Source: Leuctra nigra
Taxonomy: Eukaryota; Arthropoda; Insecta; Plecoptera; Leuctridae
DNA length: 64,000 bases
Assembly: GCA_934045905.1 (NCBI GenBank)
Contig: OW203768.1
Location: forward strand, 29,417,060 to 29,481,059
Direction: 5' to 3'
The translations under genes were made by a program, and so were the position numbers. The notes below the pieces were generated by a model, which had not been told where the DNA came from, did no database searches, and saw nothing but the letters and a program-made list of their open reading frames with translations. Below, one piece after another: positions 35,290-45,799 of this stretch. Positions within the stretch are counted from its first letter, which is position 1; every line of letters begins with the position of its first letter.

Positions 35290-36590
35290 ACATAAAAGTC
35301 ATTTCTGTGAAATTATTGTGCCATGGCCAGGGAAAACGTACTTCATTACGTGGAGTGTGCATCTACCTCCATCTAGTTGAAGTAAATTTCCTCTTGACTG
35401 TGCACACTTGGTCTTAACATCAATTCATGATCTCCATTCCTCTTGGTTCAGACATACAGGACAGCATCCACAGATTTATATCTGTACCTATTAGCAAGCA
35501 ACAAGATTGTTCATTATTCTCTCATCCTATTCAATCTCCAAGCATTTTACAAACGTTTAGCTCATAAGTATCAGATTTATTAAATTACCACTTGCGGAAG
35601 TCGGCCATTTCGAAGAAAATTCAAGATAATGAATCGGTCATTACTTAGGTAAAATTCTTTTCTTTGTCATCAAAGTTACTGCATTCAATTGGAAGGAATT
35701 CTTCAATCTGCTGAATGGGTATTGAAAAGTATGTATAGAAATGCATTGAAGTTTTCAATACCAGGTTTAACTGTTAACCCCTTTAAATGTCACAGAATTA
35801 TTTACCTTGTCAAATATTATTACTGTGCGTTTTGCTCCTTTCTATAAAAAAAAAACATACAAATATTTTCAAACAGTTCACAGAGAAACTGTGAAAAGGC
35901 AAATCATCTCTTATTTTTTTCTTCGTCTTCTAATAATAAATAAATAGTTGCTAATGATAACAGTTGCTAATGACTTGTTACGGTTAAATGTGACTAAGTG
36001 TAACGCTGGCCGGTGTTTTGTAAAGACCCCCCCGGGGTTCGAACTGCTGCTGGAAAACCACGCGCGTTTCGTCACGGAACTTCATCAAACATCGCCGATA
36101 CCAAAACACAAAACACACAACACAAAACAAATATTTTCACGCTTCTTCTTTTGCGAGAGGACAATCAACAAATATTCCCAGTTTATTATAATAAAACTGT
36201 AAATTATAATTATTCTACATCTCTTAAAAAGTTGATATCATTTGCAATGAAATGGGCACTGAACTGTGCAGAGTATTATATTTTATATCAAAAGTACTAA
36301 AAAATTGTAATAACTCATAATCATGTTTGAGCTGCGTTTTCACAGCCGAGTCCTGCGTTATATCTTTGCGTTTCAACAATGAACGCATTGTAAATGTCGC
36401 AATGTCCGTATCGCAATGATTTGGCGTGGAAACATAACTTAGTTGAAAGTTCGTTGTCTCTTCAGCCAGCTCAATCGATTTGGAATTAGATAATTGCAGG
36501 GTTTGTGACATCGTTTTTAGTTTCTGTCGTAGAGGATTGGAAAACCCGATCCAAAAATGATGCGATTTAGTGAGTTGTAGAATAATTCAA
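35290..36590. other. Unannotated sequence
   Basis: A small GC-rich patch at 36005-36090 (GCCGGTGTTTTGTAAAGACC, then CGGGGTTCGAACTGCTGC) has a box-B-like GGTTCGAACTG, but no box A or SINE body follows. The rest is AT-rich with no supportable gene. Confidence 0.35.
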
Positions 36591-36597
36591 TGATATT

Positions 36598-36812
36598 TAG
36601 TGTGGCACTGTTCTGCAACTATAAGCTGATGGCGACATATGAATGATGTGATGATTGGAAGTTGATGATGAGGATGAGGAATGACCTTCCGATCATTTGC
36701 CTCTCGACTGAGAGAAACCACGAAATTACCTCAGTCAGGGACAGTCGCGGGAATCGACCGTAGAACCTCGGCAGTTCAAGTTCAGAACGTGTTACTGCCT
36801 CAGTCAACTTTA
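36598..36812 (-). mobile_element. tRNA-derived SINE, copy F (near full length)
   Basis: On the minus strand: GTTGACTGAGGCAGTAACACG at the box A position, GAGGTTCTACGGTCGATTCCC at the box B position, then CTGACTGAGGTAATTTCGTGG, CTCAGTCGAGAGGCAAATG, a GATCGGAAGGTC segment, the GATGATG stretch and, at the 3' end, GCTTATAGTTGCAGAACAGTG. This copy shows the whole order of the family. Confidence 0.65.
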
Positions 36813-37199
36813 TTCCTTTTGAGGATTCATCCTTCAGGAAAACTAAGTCAATACTGACAAAAACATTAATTTATCAAGCGCATTTGTATGTTTTTATATT
36901 ATTCTAATTTAGTTTGTATTTGAATCACTGATAAATTAAAATAATTTTTGATATACGATATTATCCATTTTAATTGCTAGGTATTTTGGATTTTTGCAAA
37001 GTTCATAATACAGAGTATGATAGTGACAATAGTCTGTCACAACAAATATAATAAAAAAAAATATTTGAAACGTGTGTTATGTCAATAAAGTGACCAATAC
37101 TGATATTTTATCACCCATATATGTTTAATTAGTGTACTTAAGCTATTAGCTTTAATTTTTAACCGGTCAAAAATCCTTAAATTGTCGACATTCCTTATG

Positions 37200-37640
37200 T
37201 AATAATTGTGAGACTTCTCAAAACACTAAGAGGCGACACCTAAAAGCATTCACGATTCTCCATAGCAATCTAATTACATTAATAATTAGCACTGTAATTA
37301 CTAAAGCCAAGGTCTTTTTCCTTCCTTCATCACTTCTCAAAGTATCAAACAACTCGAGCTATAATTCGAGGTAATTTAATCGAAATTAGAAAAGATTATT
37401 AATAAATTATAATTTCTTATCGGCGTTCTTTTCCTCTTCTATAGAAGGGGGGAACTTGTGTAATTGTATAGTTTTTTAGTGCCAAGTGATTAAACAGTAA
37501 TTGTAATAAAAGTTGGTCTAATTATATACAAAGTATTCTAGCTAGTCATGATTCCTCAGCGTTGGGAGGTAATTATGCTAGGCCTAATTACAATCCCATG
37601 CTGGCCATGAACCAAAATATAATTCACATCGGAATTAAGA
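37200..37640. promoter_or_regulatory. Candidate conserved non-coding block
   Basis: A long unique stretch dense in homeodomain-type cores: CAATCTAATTACATTAATAA, GCACTGTAATTACTAAAGCC, GAGGTAATTTAATCGAAATT, GGTAATTATGCTAGGCCTAA. No coding frame is convincing. It is the best example in the window of enhancer-like texture, but no function is shown by sequence alone. Confidence 0.28.
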
Positions 37641-38613
37641 CAGTTAGCTACACTAGAGATCGGTACGTTGAAAGAGTGTTTTGTAACTTGTAAAAGGGGT
37701 AGAAAAATTGAAATAATTGATTCCAAAATTTAACAATATGTTACAAATATGTTTCACAATTATTTGTTTTTTGTAAAATTTTGATTCCGAACGGTGTCAA
37801 CTTACTAGTACTGAAATTCTACAATTCTAAAAAGTTGACACCTTTGAATTCAAAATTTAAAATGTATAAAACACACCGAAACTTTTATTCTGATTTTTTT
37901 AAACATATTGTTTAGTGATCGGAGGAAATTCTTTCAATTTTCTACCTTCTAAGTAATTTTCTAAGTTAAAGAACAAAAACTGAACATGCTCACGTTCATT
38001 GTGTCTTAAAAACAGTAACCATAAACGACACATATGAAGATTGTTTCAGTGTAAATATAAGTTACTATATATGGTTTTGAAGCAAAAACATTACTCTTTG
38101 GGCTGATGTTGCTCTTACCTCCGATGGAAGCTATTTTAAGTGGTGCCAACAGTCTTAAACTCCACAAGCTGTATTGCTTTTAATTGATGTGACACGAAAA
38201 ACAAATTTTATTTTATAATTACGATCAAGCGCAATCATTGGGGCAAAGAAAACAATGGGATGGAAGTTTTTAATTGCAGTTTGTTTTGTGCTGAGATCTT
38301 TTGTTAGCGTTACAAATCGATAATTAATATAGAATCAAGGTTGTTTTTAATATGGCCAAGTGATTTATGATGAATCTAAACAAGTGTGAAAAGAAAGGGA
38401 AATTATTTTGTTCTGATGAAAACAAAACATGGAATGCACGAGGCTGTAACAAATTACGTTATTGAGTTGATTGTCGCTAAGAAGGAAGTCAAGGGAAAAA
38501 AATGAGAGTCGAGAAGCTTTATTCAAACTACGCAAAAATAAATCTCGTCATATAATGCACACGTTTTTAATAATATTCAATTTTTTTATTGTCACTAATT
38601 AATACACCACACT

Positions 38614-38955
38614 CATGGGCGTACACCGGGGGGGGGGGGGGGGGGGGGGGGGGCTTGCCCTCTGGATATCAGAGACACATAAACTTTGTGTGGTGTTTTA
38701 CGTATAGTTTCATTTTGTAAAAAAAAATTCAAAGTGTCAAAATAACAAAAAAAAAGCCCACGGGTCAAGGTGTAAATCTTAAAAATATTGGTTATTTTAA
38801 CAAACTACACCTCATAAAGTCTCAAAATTGATTTGAAAGTGACAAGAAACCAAAAAACCGCCTTGCGGAGTAGGATGCCCCCCCCCCCCCTTAACACGTG
38901 GAAAATTGTTTTCCATGCTTTGCCCCCCCTGGCAGAAATCCTGCGGGCGCCCATG
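38614..38955. mobile_element. hAT-like non-autonomous element with 8-bp target duplication
   Basis: The 342-bp element starts CATGGGCG and ends CGCCCATG. The octamer ACCACACT stands immediately before it (38606-38613) and immediately after it (38956-38963), a perfect 8-bp target duplication. Eight-base duplications with short inverted ends are typical of hAT elements. Subterminally it has a 26-base poly(dG) run on the left (38628-38653) and a C-run on the right (38878-38890). The interior is AT-rich and non-coding; the minus-strand open frame 38805-38993 crosses the end and is not a gene. The perfect duplication suggests a fairly recent insertion. Confidence 0.75.
38628..38653 (+). repeat. 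Poly(dG) run inside the hAT-like element
   Basis: Twenty-six consecutive G bases, one of the two longest homopolymer runs of this kind here. Confidence 0.95.
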
Positions 38956-39491
38956 ACCACACTACCAGATATTTTAATGCACCAGATCGACAAAATTTGA
39001 CTCTATCTTTCTTGAAACATTCTATACTTAATTCAATCACAGGTTAGTGAAAACATTACAGTTACGGATACTAAAACTAGATTGAGATGTTTTGGAATAT
39101 GTACTCCATTTTTACGCTCTACTGATTCTAATGATTTAAAGGCAAAACTAAATTAAAACCAAATGAATCCTCTTTTGAGAGGACCTTCATAACTATGTAT
39201 CGTATGAATACAATAGATTTAAATCACAAAAGGCTAGTAAAACAAAAGGTTAATGGCACGTCATAGTTTGTTGTTGTGACGTCAGCGCATGTTTGAAGAG
39301 TGTTTTCTCGAGCAGGTGCAAATGCAATGCAGAGATCTTATCCAGAGGGCTGTCATCACATTACACTCATCCATTACCGAGATTAGATTCAGCAGATGAA
39401 GATTAAAGGTTCAGGATCATCAGGACGTGATAAGTGAATATTATTATATAAAATAAACTAATACGGTATGAATTCTAGGTTTTTAATTGGA

Positions 39492-39532
39492 GCGACGTTT
39501 CAAGTGAACTGTGTCACCCCTCATCAGGCTCG
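39492..39532 (-). ncRNA. Minimal hammerhead ribozyme of the Penelope-like element
   Basis: On the minus strand the conserved core CTGATGA (39521-39527) and GAAAC + GTC (39494-39501) are separated by a 19-base segment that can form stem II (GGGTGA with TCACTT). GAGC before the core pairs with GCTC after GTC as stem I. Stem III is reduced to the palindrome ACGT, as described for metazoan Penelope hammerheads, which are thought to work as dimers. The motif in the 45.7-kb palindrome keeps the core but has a different stem I (CTCC/GGAG), a compensatory difference that supports the structure. Confidence 0.75.
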
Positions 39533-39663
39533 GAAATGTAACATTTTAAAAAGAGAAAACAAAACAGATAACATCATAGAGACTTATAAAAAACAACAAT
39601 TACACATAGAATCAGAAAGCAGAGTCAAAAATCATTGGGCATGCGTAGTCATCAGTCCAAAAA

Positions 39664-40917
39664 CTAGCTGCGTCCCATGCGGCTCCTCGTGCAGAGTGCA
39701 GGAGGGTCTGAATCGCATTGAAGAGGATGGCTCAAAGCAGCTGGCTGGGAAGGCGTTGCAGGTTCTGTAGGCTGCACCCTTATTTTAGCCAACACTGGCT
39801 TCCAAGCATGAGGCAGGTAGATACTATCTTCTCTCTTGTTGCAGTTGTGAGGCCTTCTCTCAATTTCAATCGCCTCGCGGATAGACCGTATGGCACAGTT
39901 CTCAACTGCAACAAGAGGCCTCATAGCATCGAAATTGATGGAGTGTCCAGTGTTCAGTACATGTGTCGCTAGCGATGACGTGGTGGTCTTGTTCCTGACG
40001 TCTCGACGATGTTCTTTAAGCCGAGTGGACATATATCGACCTGTTTGGCCAACATACGTTCGAATACAATCCGAGCAGGGAATTTCATAAACCCCCTTCT
40101 TCTCTAAATGTATTTGATCCTTGACCGGCCTCAGCATCGCCCCTATCTTCCTGTCTGTGTTGAAGATGGTCTTGATGTTTACTTCTGCAAGAAGGCGGCT
40201 CACCCAGTCCGTCACTCCTCGAATGTATGGCAGGAAGGCTAGTTTCGGACTTTCCGGTTGAGCTTCAGAAGACGCCTCCTCTTCTGACGACGCCTCATCT
40301 TCTACAACGTCCTGCTCTGCTCTTGGAACACGGTTCCAAGCTTTATGAAACACGCGGTTTGGGTAGCCATTCTGGATAAGTTCATCTCGCAGAAAGTGAG
40401 CCTCAGCACCAATGTTGTCGGCATCTGCAATCCTCTTCGACCGGGTAGCCAACGTGTAAGCTACAGAGCGGATCTGCGCCGGATGATGGTGGGATGATGC
40501 ATTGAGATATCTGTTTGTATGCGTCGGCTTCCGATAAACGGTGTGACCGAGCATACCATTGGGTTTCTTCAAAACTAAACAGTCTAAAAAGGCGATCTTC
40601 TCGTCAGCTTCTAGTTCCATAGTAAACTTAATTTTTGGATGTATAACATTCAAATGTTGAAGGAAAACCTGCAGATTATCTGAACCATGTTCCCAGATAG
40701 CAAACACATCGTCAACATACCGTAGCCAGCACCGCGGCTTGAGTGGCGCCGACTCGAGAGCTTTTATCTCAAAATCTTGCATGAAGATGTTGGCAATAAC
40801 TGGAGATAAGGGTGATCCCATAGGGGCACCATCAATTTGACTATAATATTGTCCATCATATATGAAGTAAGTAGAATTCATGCAATGACGTACCATTTTA
40901 ATCAAATTGTCCTGCAA
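39664..40917 (-). CDS. Penelope-like RT/GIY-YIG endonuclease, N-terminally truncated
   Basis: An open frame of 417 codons on the minus strand. Residues 30-39 (GAPMGSPLSP) and the catalytic YVDD at 67-70 are the RT motifs B and C. Residues about 107-135 (IAFLDCLVLKK..., VYRKPTHTNRYL) are the conserved post-palm segment typical of Penelope-like RTs. A Ser/Glu-rich linker follows (about 205-225). The GIY-YIG endonuclease begins at GVYEIPC (275-281) with a CSDC pair, continues with TYVG (287-290) and RLKEHRRD (299-306), and has a Glu-rich helix near 348-353. The first methionine is internal: the N-terminal RT motifs (including motif A with its aspartate) are missing, so this copy cannot be active. 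The frame has no internal stop, which argues that insertion was not very ancient. It belongs to the element, not to the host. Confidence 0.85.
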   Translation of the reverse strand: MQDNLIKMVRHCMNSTYFIYDGQYYSQIDGAPMGSPLSPVIANIFMQDFEIKALESAPLKPRCWLRYVDDVFAIWEHGSDNLQVFLQHLNVIHPKIKFTMELEADEKIAFLDCLVLKKPNGMLGHTVYRKPTHTNRYLNASSHHHPAQIRSVAYTLATRSKRIADADNIGAEAHFLRDELIQNGYPNRVFHKAWNRVPRAEQDVVEDEASSEEEASSEAQPESPKLAFLPYIRGVTDWVSRLLAEVNIKTIFNTDRKIGAMLRPVKDQIHLEKKGVYEIPCSDCIRTYVGQTGRYMSTRLKEHRRDVRNKTTTSSLATHVLNTGHSINFDAMRPLVAVENCAIRSIREAIEIERRPHNCNKREDSIYLPHAWKPVLAKIRVQPTEPATPSQPAALSHPLQCDSDPPALCTRSRMGRS

Positions 40918-41010
40918 GATTTCTATTCTTTCTATTCTTCTGCTATTCTGCTTTTCTATTCTATTCTGATTCTATTCTATTCTGATTTCTGCTATTCTTC
41001 TGTTGAACTT
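40918..41010 (+). repeat. (TTCTA/TTCTG)n microsatellite at the Penelope 5' junction
   Basis: Interrupted runs of TTCTA, TTCTG and TTCTGC units start exactly where homology to the Penelope-like ORF ends. Confidence 0.85.
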
Positions 41011-41178
41011 TCTCAAACTTTTATTGTGTTTTACAAACTAAAAACGATATTTCGCCTTCCCTTCGGAAGGATTATTCTTGCACTCGATGAAGTAAATATT
41101 GTAGATCATATTTCCTCAATATCGTAATAACTTTGAAACGTTTTAACTTATGAAAAATGTGAAAAATAATTAGCAAAG

Positions 41179-41784
41179 ACAATTTTTGAGCGAGCGAAGC
41201 GTGCGACTCTTTTTGGCTCTTTTGGCACGGACCTCTGTTTTTTTTTCTCTCTGCTACCATGAGGCTATACAGGTCACAGTTTTTCTTCGATCGAGCTGAA
41301 ATTTTGCAAACATGTAGAGACAACCTTTTCTGTTTGCAGACCCTAATTTTTTTGAAATCCATTCATTGGTTAAAATTTAAATAAACATCTCCTGATAGGT
41401 TGAAAAATGAAAATGGTCTTCGATAAATCTGATCAAACTCATATTTTGCATGGTCAACATTGTCTTTTATTTTACAAATTTTCATCCCAATTAGTTATAA
41501 GAACGTAATAACTTATTGATATTTTTAATATCTGTCAGAAATAAAGTATCGAAATGAATGTTTTCCAGTGCCAATTGAATTGAATCTGATTTGCTTTATG
41601 TACCAGTGTGCTTAGATGCTATTTTCAAGTTTCGATGAAAAGCATATACTTTTATGTAGATTGCAGGCTTATATTTCAATTCAATAGAGATGTATTGTAT
41701 GTGCGTTGTGTACGCATTTCCTGTTGGACCATTTGAACGTATCCGTGCTCGCTCATCAACGCGTTACACTGATTGTTTTCCTAG
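41179..41784 (+). mobile_element. Inverted-arm repeat, left arm
   Basis: The arm starts CAATTTTTGAGCGAGCGAAGC and ends near GCTCATCAACGCGTTACACTG and TTTTCCTAG. Its reverse complement occupies 43788-44402 with scattered differences and small indels. Shared phrases, in order, include GGCACGGACCTCTGT, TTGCAAACATGTAG, AGGGTCTGCAAACAGAGAAG (reverse), CTCATATTTTGCATG, CTGTCAGAAATAAAGTATCG and AAGCATATACTTTTATGT. It is non-coding: the 96-codon frame 41072-41362 crosses the arm boundary. Either two copies of one repeat in opposite orientation or a single element with long inverted ends. Confidence 0.75.
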
Positions 41785-43787
41785 TAGTCTTCCTTAGCCA
41801 ACACTGCAAACGAAGACTGGTATATTTTTAAAACAAAATATTTAGTAATTTTTAATTGATTTCTATTATTTCTTATAAACATAATATTATAAGAACTGGC
41901 ACACAGATAAGTATTTTGAAGTTTAGTTTCTTACCAACATAATTTTCATATTGCTGGTTCTTTTTTATAATGACAGTACATAGCCTCTAATTGATGAGCA
42001 CAACTGACAGCTTTCAGATAAACAAGAACTGACAAATGTGATCATGTTTGTGACAAAATATATGTAGGCATCTGGAAATCCATGACCAAAGAATGATTAA
42101 AATGTATACTTTTCAGCGTCATCTGAACCCATTTCTCCACCTAAATAAACGCCATCTCAGCAGTCCTTGGTTCATAACCTTCCCTCTCAATAATACACAA
42201 CCAGGGCTGGAAACCTCACAGAAAATAATAATATAATCTCCGCTGCACAATTCTGCCAACCTTATAGGAATATAATCTCAGTGTTGTTCTTTCCACTCAT
42301 ATCCAGGGCACGTTTTTAATTTCGGTTTACCCCCACCCCCTCCCCCCCCGCGACCCCACCGACGCCGACGCCGCATTTAGTTACACACCAAGGCGTCGGG
42401 TCGCAAAGAAACAGCCTGTTTTGTTAGTGACGTCACAGATTTCTCATGGAGTCTGAGGTGGATGTATACTTGGGTCCATCTAACTTGCCCGGTTATGTCT
42501 TCATTTACAAGCAGTGTTGGGTTGCTTAACTCGTATCACTTCCATCTTCAATATGCCTTTACACCTTAAATCTGAGCAACTCTTCTTAAATTATATTTTG
42601 TTTAAAGTTAGAGAGTGTTTATAAAAATTATAAAAAATTACGTCAGTAATTTTTGCACGCCACAAAAAATTCCGCGACAAATTTTACGAATTTGTAAAAC
42701 GATCATAAGTCGTCCAAAGAATAAGCCAAAAGTATTGTCAAAGAAACCAGAAATTTCAACGAATTTTCGATAAAAGGGTAAAATTCACAACCGATGTGTT
42801 CTTGTTTTCGTTAATCGTAACAAAAAATATACGAAATCACAGGTTTTGTATTCAAATATTACTTGAGTAGAAGCAACATTCGGAGCAATAATAAAGCTAT
42901 TGTAATTTGAGGACAGATCTTTTATCCGGCCATTCTTCATCAACTAAACGAAGTCTTGTGTAGTGAAAAAAACTGTGACGGTAAACGCGTAAAATCCGTC
43001 GAACTCGAAATATTTTCTGAACTATGGTATCAAACCAAATTTCACATCAGTCGTATAGAAAACTTTGAACATGAAGAAAATACCCTCTCACTGCAGTAGT
43101 TCGTTCAACTTCACATTGCCAGTCACGTGGTATCGCTCGAACAGCCTTAAGTCAAGGTTCGCATTGTTTTACGCATTATCTGGCTTGGAGTGTGAATTCT
43201 GTGGAAAATCACGCATCATTTCCGTGAGTTTGTCCGTTGGGCGTGGAGAAGACGCTTCTGTGTTCGATGAAATACACTCCCTAATCATTTCCCTTAAGGG
43301 TGTCCAAACATCAGGCACTCAGTAAGTAAATAATATATGGAAACGTCCAAACAGTCATTAATGAATAGGTGGACAATCGTATGAAATAACGCTTTTTTAA
43401 TCATGGAATCTTTGTATATCAATCTGTTACATTGGATACATGTTATCCTGAATGACAACATGAAATTGACCTTTCACACGGTGTGGCCAATTTACAGCAT
43501 TTTCATTCAGATAAGAGTTAAACATTTATGTCATGAACTGTCGTTCACTATAATTAACGTTCATATGTAAATGTGCCACATGAACTGTATAAGGCAAGTG
43601 GAAACAAGTCTAATTAAGACCCATTTCCTTGTTCATTTAAGGAATCTGTCATCCTGCAGAATGAGCCCATAATTGATCAATCTATCAGTAATAACATTTG
43701 CACCAGAAATGTAGTGAATTTCTTAAAAAAATATTATACAATGTCTGTCCAAATAGTTTAGTATGCGTTTGGCTGTGTAAAAGTTAA
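41785..43787. other. Spacer between the inverted arms
   Basis: About 2 kb of ordinary AT-rich DNA with a short G+C-rich patch (42330-42420: C-runs and GACGCCGACGCCGC). The 86-codon frame 43065-43325 has no recognisable motif. No transposase signature was seen, which argues against a single autonomous element. Confidence 0.45.
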
Positions 43788-44402
43788 CTAGGAAAACGCT
43801 CAGTGACAAGCGTTGATGAGCGAGCACGGGTACGTGCAAATTATCCAACAGGAAATGCGTACACAACGCACAAAAACATATACATCCATATTGGATTGAA
43901 ATATGAGCCACTCAAATAACATAAAAGTATATGCTTTTCATCGAAACTTGAAAATAGCATCTAAGCACCCTGGTATACATCTAGCAAATCAGATTCAATT
44001 TAATTGCCACTGGAAAACATTATTTCGATACTTCATTACTGACAGATATTAAAAATGGCAATAAGTTCATACGTTCTTAACTGATTGGGATGAAATTTTG
44101 TAAAATAAGAGACAATGTTGGTCTTAGTGATCATGCAAAATATGAGTTTGATCAGAATTATCGAAGACCGTTTTCATTTTTTAGCCTATCAGGAGATATT
44201 TATTTAAATTTTAACCAATAAATGGATTTCAAAAAAATTAGGGTCTGCAAACAGAGAAGGTTGGTTTTACATGTGTGCAAAATTTCAGATCGATCGATGA
44301 AACGGTGCGACCTTTGTATCGGTTAATAGCAGAGAAAAAAAACACAGAGGTCCGTGCCAATATAGCCAAAAGGAGACACTCGCTTCGCTCGCTCAAAAAT
44401 TG
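43788..44402 (-). mobile_element. Inverted-arm repeat, right arm
   Basis: Reverse complement of 41179-41784. It starts CTAGGAAAACGCTCAGTGAC (with GTTGATGAGCGAGCACGG following) and ends CTCGCTTCGCTCGCTCAAAAATTG. Diverged relatives occur at 12985-13310, 25190-25245 and about 46090-46200, so this is a dispersed family. Confidence 0.75.
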
Positions 44403-44659
44403 TTGTTGATAAAATATTCAAATTGTACCTAATGTAGTATTTTACTCTTACACTGATGTGGTACAACCTGAAATAAATGTTTATGAGAAGCACAAACCAA
44501 AAGGCATCTAAAACACTTTCGGCCACATCTCTTTCATCGCGCAAGGCGGAAGAAATCGTCCCAACTTGACATGCCATTATGATTTCTCGCAAGAACAAAA
44601 GACAGGTGATGAAACTAACCCCATCCAGATCACAACACCGTCTCAAGCTAACATCAACC

Positions 44660-45010
44660 GGCATATAGGTTTTCTCATTTCATTTTCCCGCAATGGCGTT
44701 ATAAAAATCATGTCGGCCATTAACACGTAGCGAACTTTAATTAGCACGGCCTCGGCAAATGACTTCCCGAAAATCAATTGCCCCTTCCCCCCTCCCCCGT
44801 AGCAGGGGGGCTGGAGCCCACAGACAAAACGTCACGTACTTAACCTTTGCTACAAGAATTACCAGATAATTACCAAACTTCCGGTCCCGAACGAAAGAAA
44901 GAAACACATAAAGTGTAATTATTTTATCAACTGACGCCCAATTACCTTTTAGTGTTGATTATTTGTAGCCTTTATAATAGCTCCGCGTAGATAATTGGAC
45001 CCGATTCTCA
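44660..45010. promoter_or_regulatory. Candidate conserved non-coding block
   Basis: Unique DNA containing CGAACTTTAATTAGCACGGC, CGAAAATCAATTGCCCC, ACGCCCAATTACCTTTTAG and TAGATAATTGGACCCG. ATTA/CAATTA cores are mixed with higher-GC words. There is no coding frame. Enhancer-like by texture only. Confidence 0.25.
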
Positions 45011-45588
45011 CAGTATAAAAAATATCATTATTATATTTTTGAGTGAAATGGTCCCATCTTCATTATTATTTTCGTTCTAGTTTAATTTCGGCCCCTCTTT
45101 TGTAGTTGTTACTATTTGTTCTGGAGCACACTTTGAATGATGATGGGCTTGGTGGCTAATTGTTTAACACTTCTACAAGCATGTATTGTTGAAAGCGATC
45201 GGACTTTTAGATAAGATCATTAAAATTAAAACTTAGTTCCGCAGATGCTCTCAATGATAGACGGTGTTAGGCTTTTATTACAGTTTTAATCATTTTGTTA
45301 TTTCGTTCACGCTTCTATGTGATTATTTTGAAAATAGGACCGAGGAAAGCTGTGAAATTATGATCCTTGGGGGAATCGTGTGATTCGACTGTTATCTAGT
45401 AAAATACACGAAAAATAATTATATTTTTGTAGGTAGATATTTAGAAATACAGATCTAATTAGTGTTTATTGAAGATTTTGACACTCAAAACTGTTTTTTG
45501 TCCAATATGGTCTGACCGCATACCTCCTGAAATTAATCGGCTCAAAAATTTGAATAATCCTCTGATTGGCTGAAAATAACATTTGTCA

Positions 45589-45611
45589 TATATATATATA
45601 TATATATATAT
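45589..45611 (+). repeat. (TA)n microsatellite, left of the palindrome
   Basis: Alternating TA for about 22 bases directly before the palindrome. Confidence 0.95.
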
Positions 45612-45660
45612 AATGTCATGCTTTAAGGTATAATACTTCGTTATAGAAACTATTATCAAC

Positions 45661-45702
45661 TCCGACGTTTCGATTTTATTTTAAAAATCTTCCTCAGGGA
45701 GC
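45661..45702 (-). ncRNA. Minimal hammerhead motif, left arm
   Basis: On the minus strand CTGAGGA (45691-45697) and GAAACGTC (45664-45671) frame a 19-base segment whose GATTTT and AAAATC can form stem II. CTCC before and GGAG after form stem I. One unpaired A at the base of stem II makes it less ideal than the copy at 39492. Confidence 0.6.
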
Positions 45703-45756
45703 AAATACAGTAAAAAATGTGAAATGTCAAGACATTTCACATTTTTTACTGTATTT

Positions 45757-45799
45757 GCTCCCTGAGGAAGATTTTTAAAATAAAATCGAAACGTCGGAG
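45757..45799 (+). ncRNA. Minimal hammerhead motif, right arm
   Basis: Plus-strand mirror of the left-arm motif: CTGAGGA at 45762-45768 and GAAACGTC at 45788-45795, with the same stem I (CTCC/GGAG) and stem II. Confidence 0.6.

Larger units (their letters stand above)
39470..40920 (-). mobile_element. 5'-truncated Penelope-like element
   Basis: The minus strand encodes the second half of a Penelope-type reverse transcriptase followed by a GIY-YIG endonuclease. About 170 bp after the stop codon lies a minimal hammerhead ribozyme motif (39492-39532), as expected in the terminal repeat of these elements. The 5' end stops abruptly at about 40920 next to a (TTCTA)n microsatellite. Penelope-like elements use the endonuclease for target-primed insertion and form a class distinct from LINEs and LTR elements. 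The exact 3' boundary is unclear and no target duplication could be fixed. Confidence 0.85.
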
